Below are positions 6,137 through 6,555 of a stretch of 6,555 nt of DNA, piece after piece. This DNA comes from Tepidisphaeraceae bacterium (GTDB lineage: Bacteria > Planctomycetota > Phycisphaerae > Tepidisphaerales > Tepidisphaeraceae), in contig JANWHF010000100.1 of NCBI GenBank assembly GCA_025450555.1, positions 1-6,555 of the forward strand, written 5' to 3'. Position 1 is the first letter of the stretch, and the number at the start of each line of letters is the position of its first letter. A program made the position numbers and the translations under genes. The notes beneath the pieces are model-generated. The model was not told the DNA's origin and made no database searches. It worked only from the letters and a program-made list of their open reading frames with translations.

Positions 6137-6217
6137 TCTGCCCAGTTTAGCCGCGACGCGCCAGCGGAGCGCTTTCCCGAAGCGCTTCGCTGGCGCGTCG
6201 CAGCTAAACTAGGCGGA
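6137..6217. repeat. 81-nt near-perfect palindrome (REP/MITE-like or giant hairpin)
   Basis: Bases 6144-6175 pair with 6179-6210 around the three-base centre CCC (6176-6178). There is one mismatch (6152/6202) and two G-T pairs (6167/6187 and 6175/6179). After one further mismatch the stem extends outward to 6137/6217. The arms begin AGTTTAGCCGCGACGCGCCA and end TGGCGCGTCGCAGCTAAACT. A run of six Ts follows at 6223-6228, so the structure could act as a terminator for plus-strand transcription, although no plus-strand gene ends just before it. The length and near-perfect arms look more like a dispersed palindromic repeat or a minimal mobile element. No target-site duplication is evident. Confidence 0.8.
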
Positions 6218-6386
6218 CAAAATTTTTTCTCCTTCGGACATCGGATCGACAGATATAACTCTTTTTTCCGAGAGCAATTAACGCATATTCTCGGCTCGGA
6301 TTCTTCGATCCTTTTCGCAAATGCTCAGCTTTGGCTCATGCCTTGCATTACGTCCTTCCGATTACTAGAAGCGGCAGATCTCATGG

Positions 6387-6392
6387 AAGGAG
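6387..6392 (+). promoter_or_regulatory. Strong ribosome binding site for the partial gene at 6400
   Basis: AAGGAG ends 7 bases before ATG 6400, the best start context in the window. It is the main reason to believe the truncated reading frame is real. Confidence 0.6.
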
Positions 6393-6399
6393 TCAGACC

Positions 6400-6555
6400 A
6401 TGACCGTAAGCAGAAAAATGCTCCTCGAAACCCTCATCGGACATCTCGATCTGCTGGAGTCGGCACACCCCCGTCGAGCCTCTTCGACGCTGGCGCGCAA
6501 GACCAGGCGATATGTCCGCATGAGCCTTCGTCGCGAAGGGCCCTCCGCCAAGCGC
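6400..6555 (+). CDS. Small basic protein of unknown function, N-terminal part
   Basis: An open frame of 52 codons runs from ATG 6400 off the right edge without a stop, so the gene is cut by the window. I do not recognise it. Residues 7-20 (MLLETLIGHLDLLE) look like an amphipathic helix with spaced leucines. From residue 25 the chain turns strongly basic (RR, RK, RR, RR clusters), with 13 Arg/Lys in 52 residues. No signal peptide or membrane segment is seen. A helix followed by a basic stretch could bind nucleic acid, but that is only a composition-based guess. Support comes from the AAGGAG site 7 bases upstream. It is divergent from the hydrolase gene and lies downstream of the large palindrome. 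Confidence 0.6.
   Translation, partial: MTVSRKMLLETLIGHLDLLESAHPRRASSTLARKTRRYVRMSLRREGPSAKR

Larger units (their letters stand above)
6052..6399. other. Divergent intergenic region with palindrome, no convincing gene
   Basis: This stretch separates the hydrolase gene (minus) from the partial gene at 6400 (plus). It holds a candidate hydrolase promoter, the large palindrome at 6137-6217 and a T-tract (6223-6228). An A/T-richer segment of about 180 bases precedes the 6400 start. Inside that segment CCGAGA (6268-6273) can pair with TCTCGG (6289-6294). An open frame from TTG 6110 to 6403 crosses the palindrome and resembles no protein I know. Confidence 0.5.

Noticed and set aside
6137..6228. 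Simple intrinsic terminator
   Set aside because: The stem is several times longer than usual and no plus-strand gene ends upstream. The T-tract may be incidental, so it is listed as a repeat.
6110..6403. 97-codon plus-strand frame whose stop overlaps ATG 6400 as ATGA
   Set aside because: The ATGA overlap is suggestive of translational coupling, but the frame starts with TTG, has no Shine-Dalgarno and crosses the 81-nt palindrome. Its product resembles nothing known.

Overview
The window is a GC-rich bacterial chromosomal segment with ordinary gene density. It holds five complete protein genes and the start of a sixth. The lineage cannot be proved from sequence alone. The RuvC wording (a VEQLYAHYAHPRTA block, then the PPEPPDVADALA end), a TPR-sulfotransferase fusion and a membrane-anchored alpha/beta-hydrolase with weak nucleophile conservation together suggest Planctomycetota or a neighbouring phylum. 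That is an inference of moderate strength.

Layout: positions 1-231 carry no convincing gene but hold a compact cluster of GTTGCA-type repeats just downstream of ruvC. ruvC (232-750, minus) encodes the Holliday-junction resolvase. It is divergent from an aldehyde dehydrogenase of the 2-oxoglutarate-semialdehyde dehydrogenase type (917-2497, plus). The 166-base divergent gap contains a -10-like box placed so that the dehydrogenase mRNA could be leaderless. After 79 bases comes a cytoplasmic TPR/sulfotransferase fusion (2577-4172, plus), then a Blc-type lipocalin lipoprotein (4255-4788, plus). The lipocalin converges on a membrane-anchored alpha/beta-hydrolase-fold protein (4798-6051, minus). 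A perfect 10-bp hairpin spans the junction and includes both stop codons. The 6052-6399 intergenic stretch holds an 81-nt near-perfect palindrome. The window ends inside a small, very basic open frame (6400 onward, plus) with a strong Shine-Dalgarno site.

The genes do not form an obvious pathway: DNA repair, oxidation of a sugar-acid-derived aldehyde, sulfate transfer, an envelope lipocalin and a membrane hydrolase-fold protein. The three plus-strand genes may be partly cotranscribed because no intrinsic terminator is visible between them.

The most notable points are these. The hydrolase-fold protein reads GEGLG where GxSxG is expected, so the nucleophile is replaced by glycine while the acid and histidine remain. 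The large palindrome has a possible decayed relative next to ruvC. GTTGCA repeats at exact 10-base spacing lie beyond the ruvC stop. I see no convincing new multi-gene system, CRISPR array, RNA gene or insertion sequence.
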